From: Streptomyces sp. ICC1
Lineage (GTDB): Bacteria; Actinomycetota; Actinomycetes; Streptomycetales; Streptomycetaceae
Assembly (NCBI RefSeq): GCF_003287935.1
Contig: NZ_CP030287.1
Span: 6,537,227-6,601,226, forward strand
Length of the DNA stretch: 64,000 nucleotides
Reading direction: 5' to 3'
The first letter of the stretch is position 1; the number at the start of each line of letters is the position of its first letter. Made by a program: the position numbers and the translations under genes. Positions 7,791-16,458 of the stretch are shown in pieces. The notes beneath the pieces are model-generated. The model was given only the letters and a program-made list of their open reading frames with translations. It searched no databases and was not told the DNA's origin.

Positions 7791-9002
7791 TCAGCCCGCG
7801 CGCAGGGACATCGTCATCGCCTCGACCGCGAGCAGCGGGGACACATTGCGGTCCAGCGCCCGCCGGCACGCGATGATCGCCTCGATGCGCCGCAAGGTGC
7901 GCTCGGGGCCCGAGTCCCGGGCGATCCGGTCCAGGTCGTGTCGTATCTCTTCGTTCGCGATGGCCAGCGAGGAGCCGAGCTGCAGGGCCAGCACGTCCCG
8001 GTAGAAGCCGGTGAGATCGGTCAGCGCCAGGTCGAGGCTGTCGCGCTGCGTGCGCGTGCGCCGGCGCTTCTGCCGGTCCTCGAGCTCCTTCATCACGCCC
8101 GCCGTACCGCGCGGCATCCGCCCGCCCGTACCGGCTCCGGCGCCGAGCGCGGCCCTCAGCTCCTCGGTCTCCTTGACGTCCACCTCTTCGGCGACCTGCT
8201 TGGCGTCCTCCGCGGCGGCGTCCACCAGTTCCTGCGCGGCCTTGAGGCAGCCGCCCACATCGTCCACGCGCAGCGGCAGCTTCAGCACCGTGGCCCGGCG
8301 GGAGCGCGCGGCCTCGTCGGTCGCGAGCCGGCGGGCCCGGCCGATGTGCCCCTGGGTCGCGCGGGCCGCGGCCTGGGCGACGGCCGGCTCGATGCCGTCG
8401 CGTCGGACCAGCACCTCGGCGACGGCGGACACCGGCGGGGTGCGCAGCGTCAGGTGGCGGCAGCGCGAGCGGATGGTCGGCAGCACGTCCTCCAGCGAGG
8501 GCGCGCACAGCAGCCACACGGTCCGCGGAGCGGGCTCCTCCACGGCCTTGAGCAGTACGTTGCCCGCGCCTTCCGTCAGCCGGTCGGCGTCCTCCATGAC
8601 GATGACCTGCCAGCGCCCGACGGCCGGGGAGAGCTGCGCCCGGCGCACCAGGGCCCGGGTGTCCTTCACGCCGATGGACAGCTGGTCGGTACGGACGATC
8701 TCCACATCGGCGTGCGTACCGATCACGGTGGTGTGGCAGCCGTCGCAGAACCCGCAGCCGGGCTCGCCGCCGAGGGCGCGGTCCGGGCTGGTGCACTGGA
8801 GCGCGGCCGCGAAGGCACGGGCGGCGGTGGCCCGCCCGGAGCCGGGCGGGCCGGTGAACAGCCAGGCGTGCGTCATCTTGGAGGCGGTCGGCGGGGCGAT
8901 CCCCGACTCGATGGCGGTGACCAGGGCGTCGGCATCGCGGGCGGCGGCGGCCAGCTGCGTCTGGACGCGCTCCTGTCCCACCAGGTCGTCCCATACGGGC
9001 AT
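7791..9002 (-). CDS. holB: DNA polymerase III subunit delta' (clamp-loader subunit)
   Basis: A 403-residue AAA+ protein. The N-terminus MPVWDDLVGQERV is the standard clamp-loader opening. The P-loop reads GPPGSGRAT, with Arg in place of the Lys, fitting a delta' subunit that does not itself hydrolyse ATP. A four-Cys zinc site (CTSPD...CGFCDGC) follows. The Walker-B-like VIVMEDADRLT and the SRC arginine-finger motif (TIRSRCRHL) are present. It loads the beta clamp with gamma/tau and delta. ATG 9002 is chosen over the upstream frame (open to 9071). It follows tmk by 113 bases on the same strand, the usual Streptomyces tmk-holB order. Confidence 0.92.
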   Translation of the reverse strand: MPVWDDLVGQERVQTQLAAAARDADALVTAIESGIAPPTASKMTHAWLFTGPPGSGRATAARAFAAALQCTSPDRALGGEPGCGFCDGCHTTVIGTHADVEIVRTDQLSIGVKDTRALVRRAQLSPAVGRWQVIVMEDADRLTEGAGNVLLKAVEEPAPRTVWLLCAPSLEDVLPTIRSRCRHLTLRTPPVSAVAEVLVRRDGIEPAVAQAAARATQGHIGRARRLATDEAARSRRATVLKLPLRVDDVGGCLKAAQELVDAAAEDAKQVAEEVDVKETEELRAALGAGAGTGGRMPRGTAGVMKELEDRQKRRRTRTQRDSLDLALTDLTGFYRDVLALQLGSSLAIANEEIRHDLDRIARDSGPERTLRRIEAIIACRRALDRNVSPLLAVEAMTMSLRAG

Positions 9003-9115
9003 CCCGCCCACCGCCTTTCCCTCGCGTACCGTCCGTGCCTGCTCACCCAGTGTGGCGGCTCCCACTGACAATCCCGGTCAGCCCGCCGCCCGCACCGTCA
9101 ACGTCACCGCCCGCC

Positions 9116-12100
9116 TCAGCGGCGGCGCGGCCCCCGGCCTTCGTCGTCCTCGTCGTCCCGGCGCCGGCCGAGCAGCTCGTCCGCCAGCGTCGGCAGATCG
9201 TCCAGCGGGGTCTCCTCCGCCCAGTCCGAGCGGGCCCGGCGCGGCCGGCCGTCCTCACCGAGGACGGGCAGCTCGCGGGTCGCGTCGTCGCCCGAGTCGC
9301 GGAAGATGCCCGGCGGGACCCGGTCGGCCGGGTTCTCCGTGGGGCGCTGGGCCGTCGGCCGCGAAGCGGAGTAGGCGGACCGGGACGAAGGTGCCGGAGC
9401 CGGCGACCGCGTCGCCGCCCCGCCCTCACGGGTGCCCGTGGCCGCGCCCTCGGGGCGTACGGGAGGCAGGACCGCCGTCTCGTCCGCCGGACGCGCGGGG
9501 CGTACGGGAGGCAGGACCGCGGTCTCGTCCGCCGGGCCCGTCGCGCGGACCTGCGGCAGCACCGAGGTCTCCGCCACCGGGTCGGCCTTCGGGACCGGCA
9601 CCGTCTGGGTAACGTCGTCCGGCTGCACGACCCGCTTCACGGCCGGGGTCTCGACCGTCACGGCGTCGTCGGGGTGCGGCTCCTTGCGCAGGCTGGGCGC
9701 GGGCGCGGCGGGTACGACAGGTGCGGCGGGTGCCGGTGCTGCGGGTGCGGCGGGTGCCGGTGCGGCGGGTGCGGCCGGCGCCGGTGCGGCAGGCGCAGCG
9801 GGCGCGGCGGCAGCCGTGGCCGCAGCAGCAGCGGCCGCCGCAGCCTTCGTCGCCGCCGCGGCCTTCGCGGCCGTCTCGGCCGCCGCGGCCTCGGCCAGTC
9901 GGCGCGCCTGCTCGGCCTTCAGCAGGGCCTCCTCGGCCCGCCGCTGCTTCTCCAGCCGGCGCTCCTCCGCCTCGGCGCGCAGCCGCGACTCCTCCTCGGC
10001 CTGCCTGCGCAGCCGCTCCCGCTCCACCGCGCGGGCCTTCTCCTCGGCCTCCAGCCGCAGCCGCTCGGCCTCGGCCCGCTCCCGGGCCTCCTCCTCGGCG
10101 CGCAGCCGCTCCTCGCGTTCCTTGCGGGCGGCCTCGGCCTCGGCCAGCAGCCGGGCCTCCTCCGCCTCGCGGGCCTTGCGGGCTTCTTCCTCGGCCAGCA
10201 GCCGGGCTTCCTCGGCCTTGCGCGCGGCCTCTTCCTTCGCCTTGCGCGCAGCCTCCTCCTCGGCGAGCCGCCGGGCCTCCACCCGGGCTGCCACCTCGGC
10301 CTCCGAGAGCGGCAGCATCCGGTCCAGGCGGTGGCGCACGACGGTGCTGACCGACTCCGGGTCCTGGCCCGCGTCGACCACCAGGTAGCGCCCGGGGTCG
10401 GCCGCGGCCAGCGTCAGGAATCCGGCGCGCACCCGCTGGTGGAACTCGGCCGGCTCGGACTCCAGCCGGTCGGGCGCCTCCGTGAACCGCTCCCGGGCCG
10501 TCTCCGGCGACACGTCGAGCAGCACGGTCAGATTCGGTACGAGGCCGTCCGTGGCCCAGCGCGAGATGCGGGCGATCTCGGTCGGCGACAGATCGCGGCC
10601 GGCTCCCTGGTAGGCCACCGAGGAGTCGACGTAGCGGTCGGTGATGACCACCGCGCCACGCTCCAGGGCCGGCCGTACGACCGTGTCCACGTGCTCGGCG
10701 CGGTCGGCCGCGTACAGCAGGGCCTCGGCGCGGTTCGACAGCCCCGCGGAGGAGACGTCGAGCAGGATCGAGCGGAGCCGCTTGCCGACCGGGGTGGCCC
10801 CCGGCTCGCGCGTGACGACGACCTCGTGGCCCTTGGCCCGTATCCAGTCGGCCATCGCCTCCACCTGGGTGGACTTGCCGGCCCCGTCACCGCCCTCCAG
10901 AGCGATGAAGAACCCGGCGTCGGACGCGGCCTGCACCGGTTCCCCGCCGCGCAGCGCCTCGCGCAGGTCGCGGCGCAACGGTACGCCGCTGCGGTCGTCG
11001 GCCTTGGCCAGGACGACGACGGCGACCGGCAGCAGCAGGGCGCCGACCAGCATCAGCGTGAAGGCCGCGCCGCCGTGCGCGAAGACGATCCCACCGCCGG
11101 CCAGCTCGTGCGGCCCGATCCCCGCGGCGAGCAGCGGGGCGACGACGGCCCCGACGGCCACGGCCACCCGGACGACGGCCTGCAGGTGCTCGGTGACCCG
11201 GGCCCTGCGGAACTCCTCGGTCTCCTGGTCCAGCAGGGTGTGCCCGGTGTTGGCGGCGACTCCCGCGGCGGCGCCGGCGAGCAGCGACAGGAACAGCACG
11301 GTCGCGGTGTCCGGGACCAGCCCGGTCAGCAGCAGTGCGAGGCCGGCGACCGCGATGGACAGGGCCAGCAGGCGGCGCCGGGACAGGGCGGGCAGGACCT
11401 TGCCGGCCTGGGTGGCGCGGATGCCGAGGGCGGTGCCGCCGATCAGGGCCAGTACGAACAGCGCGAACGCGGCCGCGCCGCCCCCGAGGTCGACGGCGTG
11501 CAGGACCGCCACGGCAGCGGCGGAGGCGATCGCTCCGGCGACGGCGGCGCAGGCGAGCACGAACAGCGGAACGGCCCCCGTGCGCCCCTTCTCGGGACGG
11601 TCGCCGACCCTGGGGGCGCGCAGGCCCTCCAGCGGCGAGCGCGGGCGCGGGGTCTTCGCGTCGGGCAGGACCAGCGGCAGCAGCAGGGACACGGACGCGG
11701 CGAAGAGGCCGGCGGCCACGTACGAACCGAGGGCGGCCCGGTTGTCGGCGAACCAGCCGACTCCGAGTCCGAGGGCCTTGCCGACCAGGGTCGCGGCGAG
11801 CAGCGCGGCCGCGGCGATCGGCATGGCGGCGAAGGAGGTGCGCAGGTTCAGCCGGCGCAGCGCGTCGAGGTGGTCGGGGAGCGGCCGTACGGTCGCGCCC
11901 TCCGGCGGGGGCGACGGCACCAGGCCGGGCGCGGAGCTGTCCTTGGCCAGCGCCCAGATCCGCTCGGCGCCGCCCGCGACGAACACGGTGGCGAGCAGGG
12001 CGGTCAGCGCGTGGGCCGGGATCCAGTCGAGCCACAGCGGGGCGACGACGAAGAGGCCGAGCCGGATCCCGTCGGCGCCGATCATCGTCCAGCGGCGGTC

Positions 12101-12457
12101 CAGCTTGCCGCCGGCGGCGGTGAGCTGGGCCAGGGGGCCGAGGAGGACGGCCCCGAAGAGGACCGTGGACAGCACCCGGACGCCGAACACGGCGGCGATG
12201 GCGAGGGCCCAGCCGGCGTAACCGCCGCCGAAGGGCTCCTGGTCCACGGCCGCCTGGAGTGCCAGCAGCACCAGGACCAGCAGGGCGAGGGCGTCACCGA
12301 TGCCGCTCACCAACTGGGCGCTCCACAGACGGCGGAGCCCAGGGGTGCGCAGCAGCGCGCGCACCGCCCGCTCGCGGGAGTCCGCGGCGAGGGCTTCGTC
12401 GTAGGTGGGGGTGGTGTCGGGGGCGGTCACGACCGTTGGCTGCTCGGCTCGCGTCAT
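9116..12457 (-). CDS. tmk: Thymidylate kinase fused to N-terminal MFS-like membrane domain
   Basis: A 1113-residue fusion. Residues about 30-505 are a multi-helix MFS-like domain (LWSAQLVSGIGDALALLVLV and many further hydrophobic segments). Residues about 515-725 are a complete dTMP kinase: P-loop ALEGGDGAGKST, the DR motif ITDRYVDSSVAYQG, and the LID region RFTEAPDRLE. Residues about 725-860 are a highly charged E/A/R coiled coil, followed by an Ala/Pro-rich repeat tract and a polar tail. The kinase makes dTDP for DNA synthesis; the membrane domain may tether it. This architecture is known from Streptomyces. The gene lies between topA and holB on the same strand. Confidence 0.92.
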   Translation of the reverse strand: MTRAEQPTVVTAPDTTPTYDEALAADSRERAVRALLRTPGLRRLWSAQLVSGIGDALALLVLVLLALQAAVDQEPFGGGYAGWALAIAAVFGVRVLSTVLFGAVLLGPLAQLTAAGGKLDRRWTMIGADGIRLGLFVVAPLWLDWIPAHALTALLATVFVAGGAERIWALAKDSSAPGLVPSPPPEGATVRPLPDHLDALRRLNLRTSFAAMPIAAAALLAATLVGKALGLGVGWFADNRAALGSYVAAGLFAASVSLLLPLVLPDAKTPRPRSPLEGLRAPRVGDRPEKGRTGAVPLFVLACAAVAGAIASAAAVAVLHAVDLGGGAAAFALFVLALIGGTALGIRATQAGKVLPALSRRRLLALSIAVAGLALLLTGLVPDTATVLFLSLLAGAAAGVAANTGHTLLDQETEEFRRARVTEHLQAVVRVAVAVGAVVAPLLAAGIGPHELAGGGIVFAHGGAAFTLMLVGALLLPVAVVVLAKADDRSGVPLRRDLREALRGGEPVQAASDAGFFIALEGGDGAGKSTQVEAMADWIRAKGHEVVVTREPGATPVGKRLRSILLDVSSAGLSNRAEALLYAADRAEHVDTVVRPALERGAVVITDRYVDSSVAYQGAGRDLSPTEIARISRWATDGLVPNLTVLLDVSPETARERFTEAPDRLESEPAEFHQRVRAGFLTLAAADPGRYLVVDAGQDPESVSTVVRHRLDRMLPLSEAEVAARVEARRLAEEEAARKAKEEAARKAEEARLLAEEEARKAREAEEARLLAEAEAARKEREERLRAEEEARERAEAERLRLEAEEKARAVERERLRRQAEEESRLRAEAEERRLEKQRRAEEALLKAEQARRLAEAAAAETAAKAAAATKAAAAAAAAATAAAAPAAPAAPAPAAPAAPAPAAPAAPAPAAPVVPAAPAPSLRKEPHPDDAVTVETPAVKRVVQPDDVTQTVPVPKADPVAETSVLPQVRATGPADETAVLPPVRPARPADETAVLPPVRPEGAATGTREGGAATRSPAPAPSSRSAYSASRPTAQRPTENPADRVPPGIFRDSGDDATRELPVLGEDGRPRRARSDWAEETPLDDLPTLADELLGRRRDDEDDEGRGPRRR

Positions 12458-12639
12458 CCGCCCAGCCTATCCGCTGCGCTTGGCGGGTGCGGAGCCCTGT
12501 GGACAAGGTCCGATGTGACCCCCGACCCACCTGCCGGACGCGCCTGCCCGACCCACTGCCGGACCCACCTTCCGGACGCGCCCTCCGGACCGGACCACAG
12601 CTGCCGGACCACAGCTGCCGGACCACGGCTGAAAAGAAA

Positions 12640-12676
12640 GAGGCGGGGCCCGTGCTCAGTGCACGGGCCCCGCCTC
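12640..12676 (-). terminator. Terminator downstream of topA
   Basis: A perfect 16-bp stem (12640-12655 against 12661-12676; core GGCGGGGCCCGTGC) with a 5-base loop lies just after the topA stop codon. On the minus strand the following bases include CTTTCTTTTC, a modest T run. Confidence 0.75.
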
Positions 12677-12682
12677 GCCTCG

Positions 12683-15517
12683 CTACTCGGCCGCCGGGGC
12701 GGCCGCCGTCTTCTTCGCGACCGTCTTCTTGGCCGTGGTCTTCTTCACCGCGGCCGTGGTCTTCTTCGCCGCCGTCGTCTTCTTGGCGGCAGCCGTCTTC
12801 GTCGCCGCCGTCTTCGTCGCCGTCGCCTTCTTCGCCGGGGCCTTCTTCACGGGCGCCTTCTTGGCCGTCTTCTTGACCGGGCCCTTCGCGCGCTTCTCCG
12901 CGAGCAGCTCGTAGCCCCGCTCCGGCGTGATCGTCTCGACGTCGTCGTCCCGCCGCAGCGTCGCGTTCGTCTCGCCGTCCGTCACGTACGGCCCGAACCG
13001 GCCGTCCTTCACGACCACCGGCTTCTCGCTCACCGGGTCGGTCCCCAGCTCCTTCAGCGGCGGCTTCGCGGCCGCGCGCCCCCGCTGCTTGGGCTGCGCG
13101 TAGATCGCGAGCGCCTGCTCCAGGGTGATCGAGAACAGCTGGTCCTCGGTCTCAAGCGACCGCGAGTCCGTGCCCTTCTTCAGGTACGGGCCGTAGCGGC
13201 CGTTCTGCGCGGTGATCTCCGCGCCCTCCGCGTCCGCGCCGACGACCCGCGGCAGGGACATCAGCTTGAGCGCGTCGGCCAGGGTCACCGTGTCCAGGCT
13301 CATCGACTGGAACAGCGAGGCCGTCCGCGGCTTGACCGCGTTCTTGCCGGTCTTCGGCGTGCCCTCGGGCAGGATCTCCGTCACGTACGGCCCGTAGCGA
13401 CCGTCCTTCGCGACGATTTCGTTCCCGCTCACCGGGTCCGTGCCCAGCTCGAACTCGCCGCTCGGCTTCGCGAAGAGCTCCTCCGCGTACTCGACCGTCA
13501 GCTCGTCCGGGGCCAGCTCCTCGGGAACGTCCGCCCGCTGGTGGCCCTCGGAGTCCTTCTCACCGCGCTCCACGTACGGCCCGTAGCGGCCGACCCGCAG
13601 CACGATGCCCTCGCCGACGGGGAAGGAGGAGATCTCCCGGGCGTCGATCGCGCCCAGGTCGGTCACCAGCTCCTTCAGACCGCCCAGCGCGTCGCCGTCG
13701 GCCGGCACGACCTCGGTCGCGTCCTCCGCGCCGAAGTAGAACCGCTTCAGCCACGGCACGGACTGGGCCTCGCCCCGCGCGATGCGGTCGAGGTCGTCCT
13801 CCATCCGGGCGGTGAAGTCGTAGTCGACGAGCCGGCCGAAGTGCGTCTCCAGCAGGTTGACCACGGCGAACGACAGGAAGGACGGCACGAGCGCCGTGCC
13901 CTTCTTGAAGACGTAGCCGCGGTCCAGGATCGTGCCGATGATCGACGCGTACGTCGACGGGCGGCCGATCTCGCGCTCTTCCAGCTCCTTGACCAGCGAG
14001 GCCTCGGTGTAGCGGGCCGGCGGCTTGGTCGCGTGGCCGTCGACGGTGATTCCCTCGGACGACAGCGCGTCGCCCTCCGCGACCTGCGGGAGGCGCTTCT
14101 CGCGGTCGTCGAGCTCGGCGTTCGGGTCGTCCGCGCCCTCGACGTAGGCCTTCATGAAGCCGTGGAAGGTGATCGTCTTGCCGGACGCGGAGAATTCCGC
14201 CTCCCGGCCGTCGCTCGCCCGTCCGGCGATCTTCACGGTCACCGAGTTGCCGACCGCGTCCTTCATCTGGGAGGCGACGGTGCGCTTCCAGATGAGCTCG
14301 TACAGGCGGAACTGGTCGCCGGTCAGACCCGTCTCGGCGGGAGTGCGGAAACGATCACCCGAAGGACGGATCGCCTCGTGCGCCTCCTGCGCGTTCTTGA
14401 CCTTGCCCGCGTAGACGCGGGGCTTCTCCGGCAGGTAGTCGGCCCCGTAGAGCTGCGTGACCTGCGCGCGGGCGGCCGTGACGGCCGTCTCCGACAGCGT
14501 CGTGGAGTCCGTACGCATGTAGGTGATGAAGCCGTTCTCGTACAGCTTCTGCGCCACCTGCATGGTCGCCTTCGCACCGAAGCCGAGCTTGCGCGAGGCC
14601 TCCTGCTGGAGCGTCGTCGTGCGGAACGGGGCGTACGGGGAGCGGCGGTACGGCTTGGAGTCGACCGACTTGACGGCGAACGAGGTCTGCTCCAGCGCGG
14701 CGGCCAGGGCCCGCGCGTTCGCCTCGTCGAGGTGCAGCACCTCGCCCTTGAGCTGCCCGGTCGAGCCGAAGTCGCGGCCCTGCGCGATGCGCTTGCCGTC
14801 GACCGAGTTCAGCCGGGCGACCAGCGTGGAGGGGTCGGAGGCGTCACCGGCGCGGCCGGTGGCGAAGGTGCCGGTCAGGTCCCAGTACTCGGCGGAGCGG
14901 AAGGCGATGCGCTCGCGTTCCTTCTCGACGACCATGCGGGTGGCCACCGACTGGACGCGGCCCGCCGACAGCTTCGGCATGACCTTCTTCCACAGGACCG
15001 GCGAGACCTCGTAGCCGTAGAGCCGGTCGAGGATGCGGCGGGTCTCCTGGGCGTCGACCATGCGCTGGTTGAGCTCGCGCGGGTTGGCGACGGCGTCGCG
15101 GATCGCGTCCTTGGTGATCTCGTGGAAGACCATCCGGTGGACGGGGACCTTGGGCTTGAGGACTTCCTGCAGGTGCCACGCGATGGCTTCGCCCTCGCGG
15201 TCCTCATCGGTGGCGAGGAAGAGTTCGTCGGACTCGGCCAGCAGCTCCTTGAGCTTCCTGACCTGGGCCTTCTTGTCGGCGTTGACGACGTAGATCGGCG
15301 CGAAGTCGTGCTCGACGTCCACGCCGAGCCGGCGCACCTCGCCGGTGTACTTGTCGGGAACCTCGGCCGCGCCGCTGGGGAGGTCGCGGATGTGCCCGAC
15401 GCTCGCCTCGACGACGTATCCAGGGCCGAGGTAGCCCTTGATCGTCTTCGCCTTGGCAGGGGACTCGACGATGACGAGTCGGCGGCCGCCCTTTGCGGTC
15501 TCGCTAGTCGGGGACAA
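12683..15517 (-). CDS. topA: DNA topoisomerase I
   Basis: A 944-residue type IA topoisomerase that relaxes negative supercoils. The TOPRIM domain starts at once (LVIVESPAKAKTI, acidic FLATDEDREGEA). The active-site Tyr is in GFITYMRTDS, and TOPRIM/toprim-like C-terminal repeats (GRYGPYV) recur four times. Streptomyces TopA ends in a Lys/Ala-rich tail in place of zinc fingers; here residues about 885-944 are AAKKT/PAKKA repeats, which help DNA binding and processivity. The start is TTG 15517, after GGAGAGAAG; the frame runs open to 15583 but without homology. The upstream DNA is interrupted by the adapter-like junction at 15887. Confidence 0.95.
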   Translation of the reverse strand: MSPTSETAKGGRRLVIVESPAKAKTIKGYLGPGYVVEASVGHIRDLPSGAAEVPDKYTGEVRRLGVDVEHDFAPIYVVNADKKAQVRKLKELLAESDELFLATDEDREGEAIAWHLQEVLKPKVPVHRMVFHEITKDAIRDAVANPRELNQRMVDAQETRRILDRLYGYEVSPVLWKKVMPKLSAGRVQSVATRMVVEKERERIAFRSAEYWDLTGTFATGRAGDASDPSTLVARLNSVDGKRIAQGRDFGSTGQLKGEVLHLDEANARALAAALEQTSFAVKSVDSKPYRRSPYAPFRTTTLQQEASRKLGFGAKATMQVAQKLYENGFITYMRTDSTTLSETAVTAARAQVTQLYGADYLPEKPRVYAGKVKNAQEAHEAIRPSGDRFRTPAETGLTGDQFRLYELIWKRTVASQMKDAVGNSVTVKIAGRASDGREAEFSASGKTITFHGFMKAYVEGADDPNAELDDREKRLPQVAEGDALSSEGITVDGHATKPPARYTEASLVKELEEREIGRPSTYASIIGTILDRGYVFKKGTALVPSFLSFAVVNLLETHFGRLVDYDFTARMEDDLDRIARGEAQSVPWLKRFYFGAEDATEVVPADGDALGGLKELVTDLGAIDAREISSFPVGEGIVLRVGRYGPYVERGEKDSEGHQRADVPEELAPDELTVEYAEELFAKPSGEFELGTDPVSGNEIVAKDGRYGPYVTEILPEGTPKTGKNAVKPRTASLFQSMSLDTVTLADALKLMSLPRVVGADAEGAEITAQNGRYGPYLKKGTDSRSLETEDQLFSITLEQALAIYAQPKQRGRAAAKPPLKELGTDPVSEKPVVVKDGRFGPYVTDGETNATLRRDDDVETITPERGYELLAEKRAKGPVKKTAKKAPVKKAPAKKATATKTAATKTAAAKKTTAAKKTTAAVKKTTAKKTVAKKTAAAPAAE

Positions 15518-15886
15518 CTTGGCTCTTCTCTCCGGTCGGCACTCGGTCGCAGTACGGCGACGCTGCGGAGTGTGACGGTACAACCCGCCCCCGTGTCAAA
15601 CGGCAGAAGCCCGCAACGGCCACTCGAACGGTAACCCGACAAGTGCCATTTCTGCCGCCCGGATGCCGCGCCGGGCGCTCGGCGATCACTGGGCAGGGTG
15701 GTCCGGGGGCCGTCTGGCCCCGCTCCCGCACCCCTCTTCACGTCGGCGTTTACCGCCCGGGGCACATTCCGGAGACCCGGTGAAACCCGGCGCGCCGTGG
15801 CGGCCGGGGCGGGATCCGGAACCCTCCCGCGTGTGAGCGGCCGTACGCCGCCACCCGCGTCGGCGGCCCCGCGGGCCCCTGCGGTC
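15518..15886. other. topA upstream region, no gene seen
   Basis: About 370 bases between the topA start and the adapter-like sequence. No frame here shows a recognisable protein; the open frames are GC-bias artefacts. The stretch next to topA should hold its promoter. Confidence 0.6.
15594..15599 (-). promoter_or_regulatory. Possible -35 element of topA
   Basis: TTGACA on the minus strand (15599-15594), about 75 bases before the topA TTG start. No convincing -10 lies at 16-18 bases, so this is only a candidate. Confidence 0.25.
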
Positions 15887-15928
15887 CTGTCTCCTATACC
15901 CATCTCCGAGCCCACGCGACTAGGCTTG
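15887..15928. other. Embedded Nextera (Tn5 transposase) sequencing-adapter sequence
   Basis: Bases 15887-15920 match the 34-nt Illumina Nextera read-2 transposase adapter at 31 of 34 positions. It begins CTGTCTCCTATACC and ends GAGCCCACGCGAC. All three differences are to C on this strand, that is to G on the other, as expected from low-signal calls in two-colour chemistry. The next 8 bases (TAGGCTTG, 15921-15928) occupy the index position and differ by one base from an i7 index I recall (TAGGCATG). This is not natural bacterial DNA; it marks an assembly join. Confidence 0.88.
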
Positions 15929-15987
15929 GCGAGGGGGTCCGCCGCGTCCAGGGCTTCGGCGCGGGCGGACAGGGTCGGCTCAGACAT
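15929..15987 (-). pseudogene. kynU: Kynureninase N-terminal fragment (20 codons)
   Basis: From ATG 15987 the minus strand encodes MSEPTLSARAEALDAADPLA and is then cut by the adapter sequence. The ALDAADPLA pattern is the conserved opening of actinobacterial kynureninases. The start overlaps the stop of the upstream dioxygenase fragment (ATGTCTGA), the tight coupling expected for a kyn operon. It is a fragment only and cannot be functional. Confidence 0.6.
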
Positions 15988-16135
15988 GGCTGCGCGCCGT
16001 CCAGAGCCCCGGGAAGACGTTCTTCGTGGCCCGCTTCTCCAGCCAGGCCACGCCGGCCGAGCCGCCCGTGCCCGTCTTGGCGCCCATCGCGCGGCGGGTG
16101 GCGACCAGGGGGTCGTTGCGCCAGCCCCCGACCAG
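15980..16135 (-). pseudogene. kynA: Tryptophan 2,3-dioxygenase C-terminal fragment
   Basis: About 50 codons ending at 15980 encode the family's hallmark C-terminus: GAKTGTGGSAGVAWLEK followed by FPGLWTARSHV. The KxGTGGSxG loop binds the tryptophan amino-acid group in tryptophan dioxygenases. Homology stops near 16125-16135, where the opposite strand begins to read as an LAXTG protein tail. The fragment is followed by a kynU start with 8-bp overlap. The 5' three quarters of the gene are missing. Confidence 0.65.
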
Positions 16136-16334
16136 CTCCGCGGCCCCGACCCCGGAGCAGACCACCTCCAGCGCATCCTCGCCCGCTCCCACGGGCTCCC
16201 TCGCCCAGACCGGCGCGGACGCCACCGGATGGCTCCTGGCCGGGGCAGGAGTCCTGATCGCCGCGGGCGGCGGTGCGCTGTTCGCCGTACGCCGACGCCG
16301 CAACGCGGTCGAGGATGACCAGACCACCGGCTGA
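16125..16334 (+). pseudogene. C-terminus of an LAXTG cell-wall-anchored protein (5' part missing)
   Basis: The last 70 codons encode a Thr/Ser/Pro-rich spacer (PTSSAAPTPEQTTSS), the sortase motif LAQTG at 16200-16214, a hydrophobic helix (WLLAGAGVLIAAGGGALFA) and a basic tail (RRRRNA). LAXTG is the signal read by class E sortases of Streptomyces. The nominal frame extends to 16026, but that part is antisense to the dioxygenase fragment and does not look coding, so the body and signal peptide of the surface protein are absent. A strong terminator follows. Confidence 0.65.
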
Positions 16335-16363
16335 CCGGACCACCACCCAGAACTGATCACTAA

Positions 16364-16415
16364 CGCCAAGAGGCCCCAGGAACCGAGCACGACCGGTTCC
16401 TGGGGCCTCTTGGCG
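16364..16415. terminator. Bidirectional terminator, 22-bp perfect stem
   Basis: CGCCAAGAGGCC... (16364-16385) pairs perfectly over 22 bases with 16394-16415, with an 8-base loop. It lies between the convergent LAXTG tail (ends 16334) and the gene ending at 16459 and would serve both. Confidence 0.85.
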
Positions 16416-16458
16416 TCTCCGCGACGGGCTGCTGCTTGAACCCGGGCCCTTGCCCGGA

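Noticed and set aside
9035..15634. 2199-aa open frame on the plus strand opposite tmk and topA
   Set aside because: It is the mirror of two real genes; third-position GC bias keeps antisense frames open. Its composition is Arg/Gly/Leu rich with no domain.
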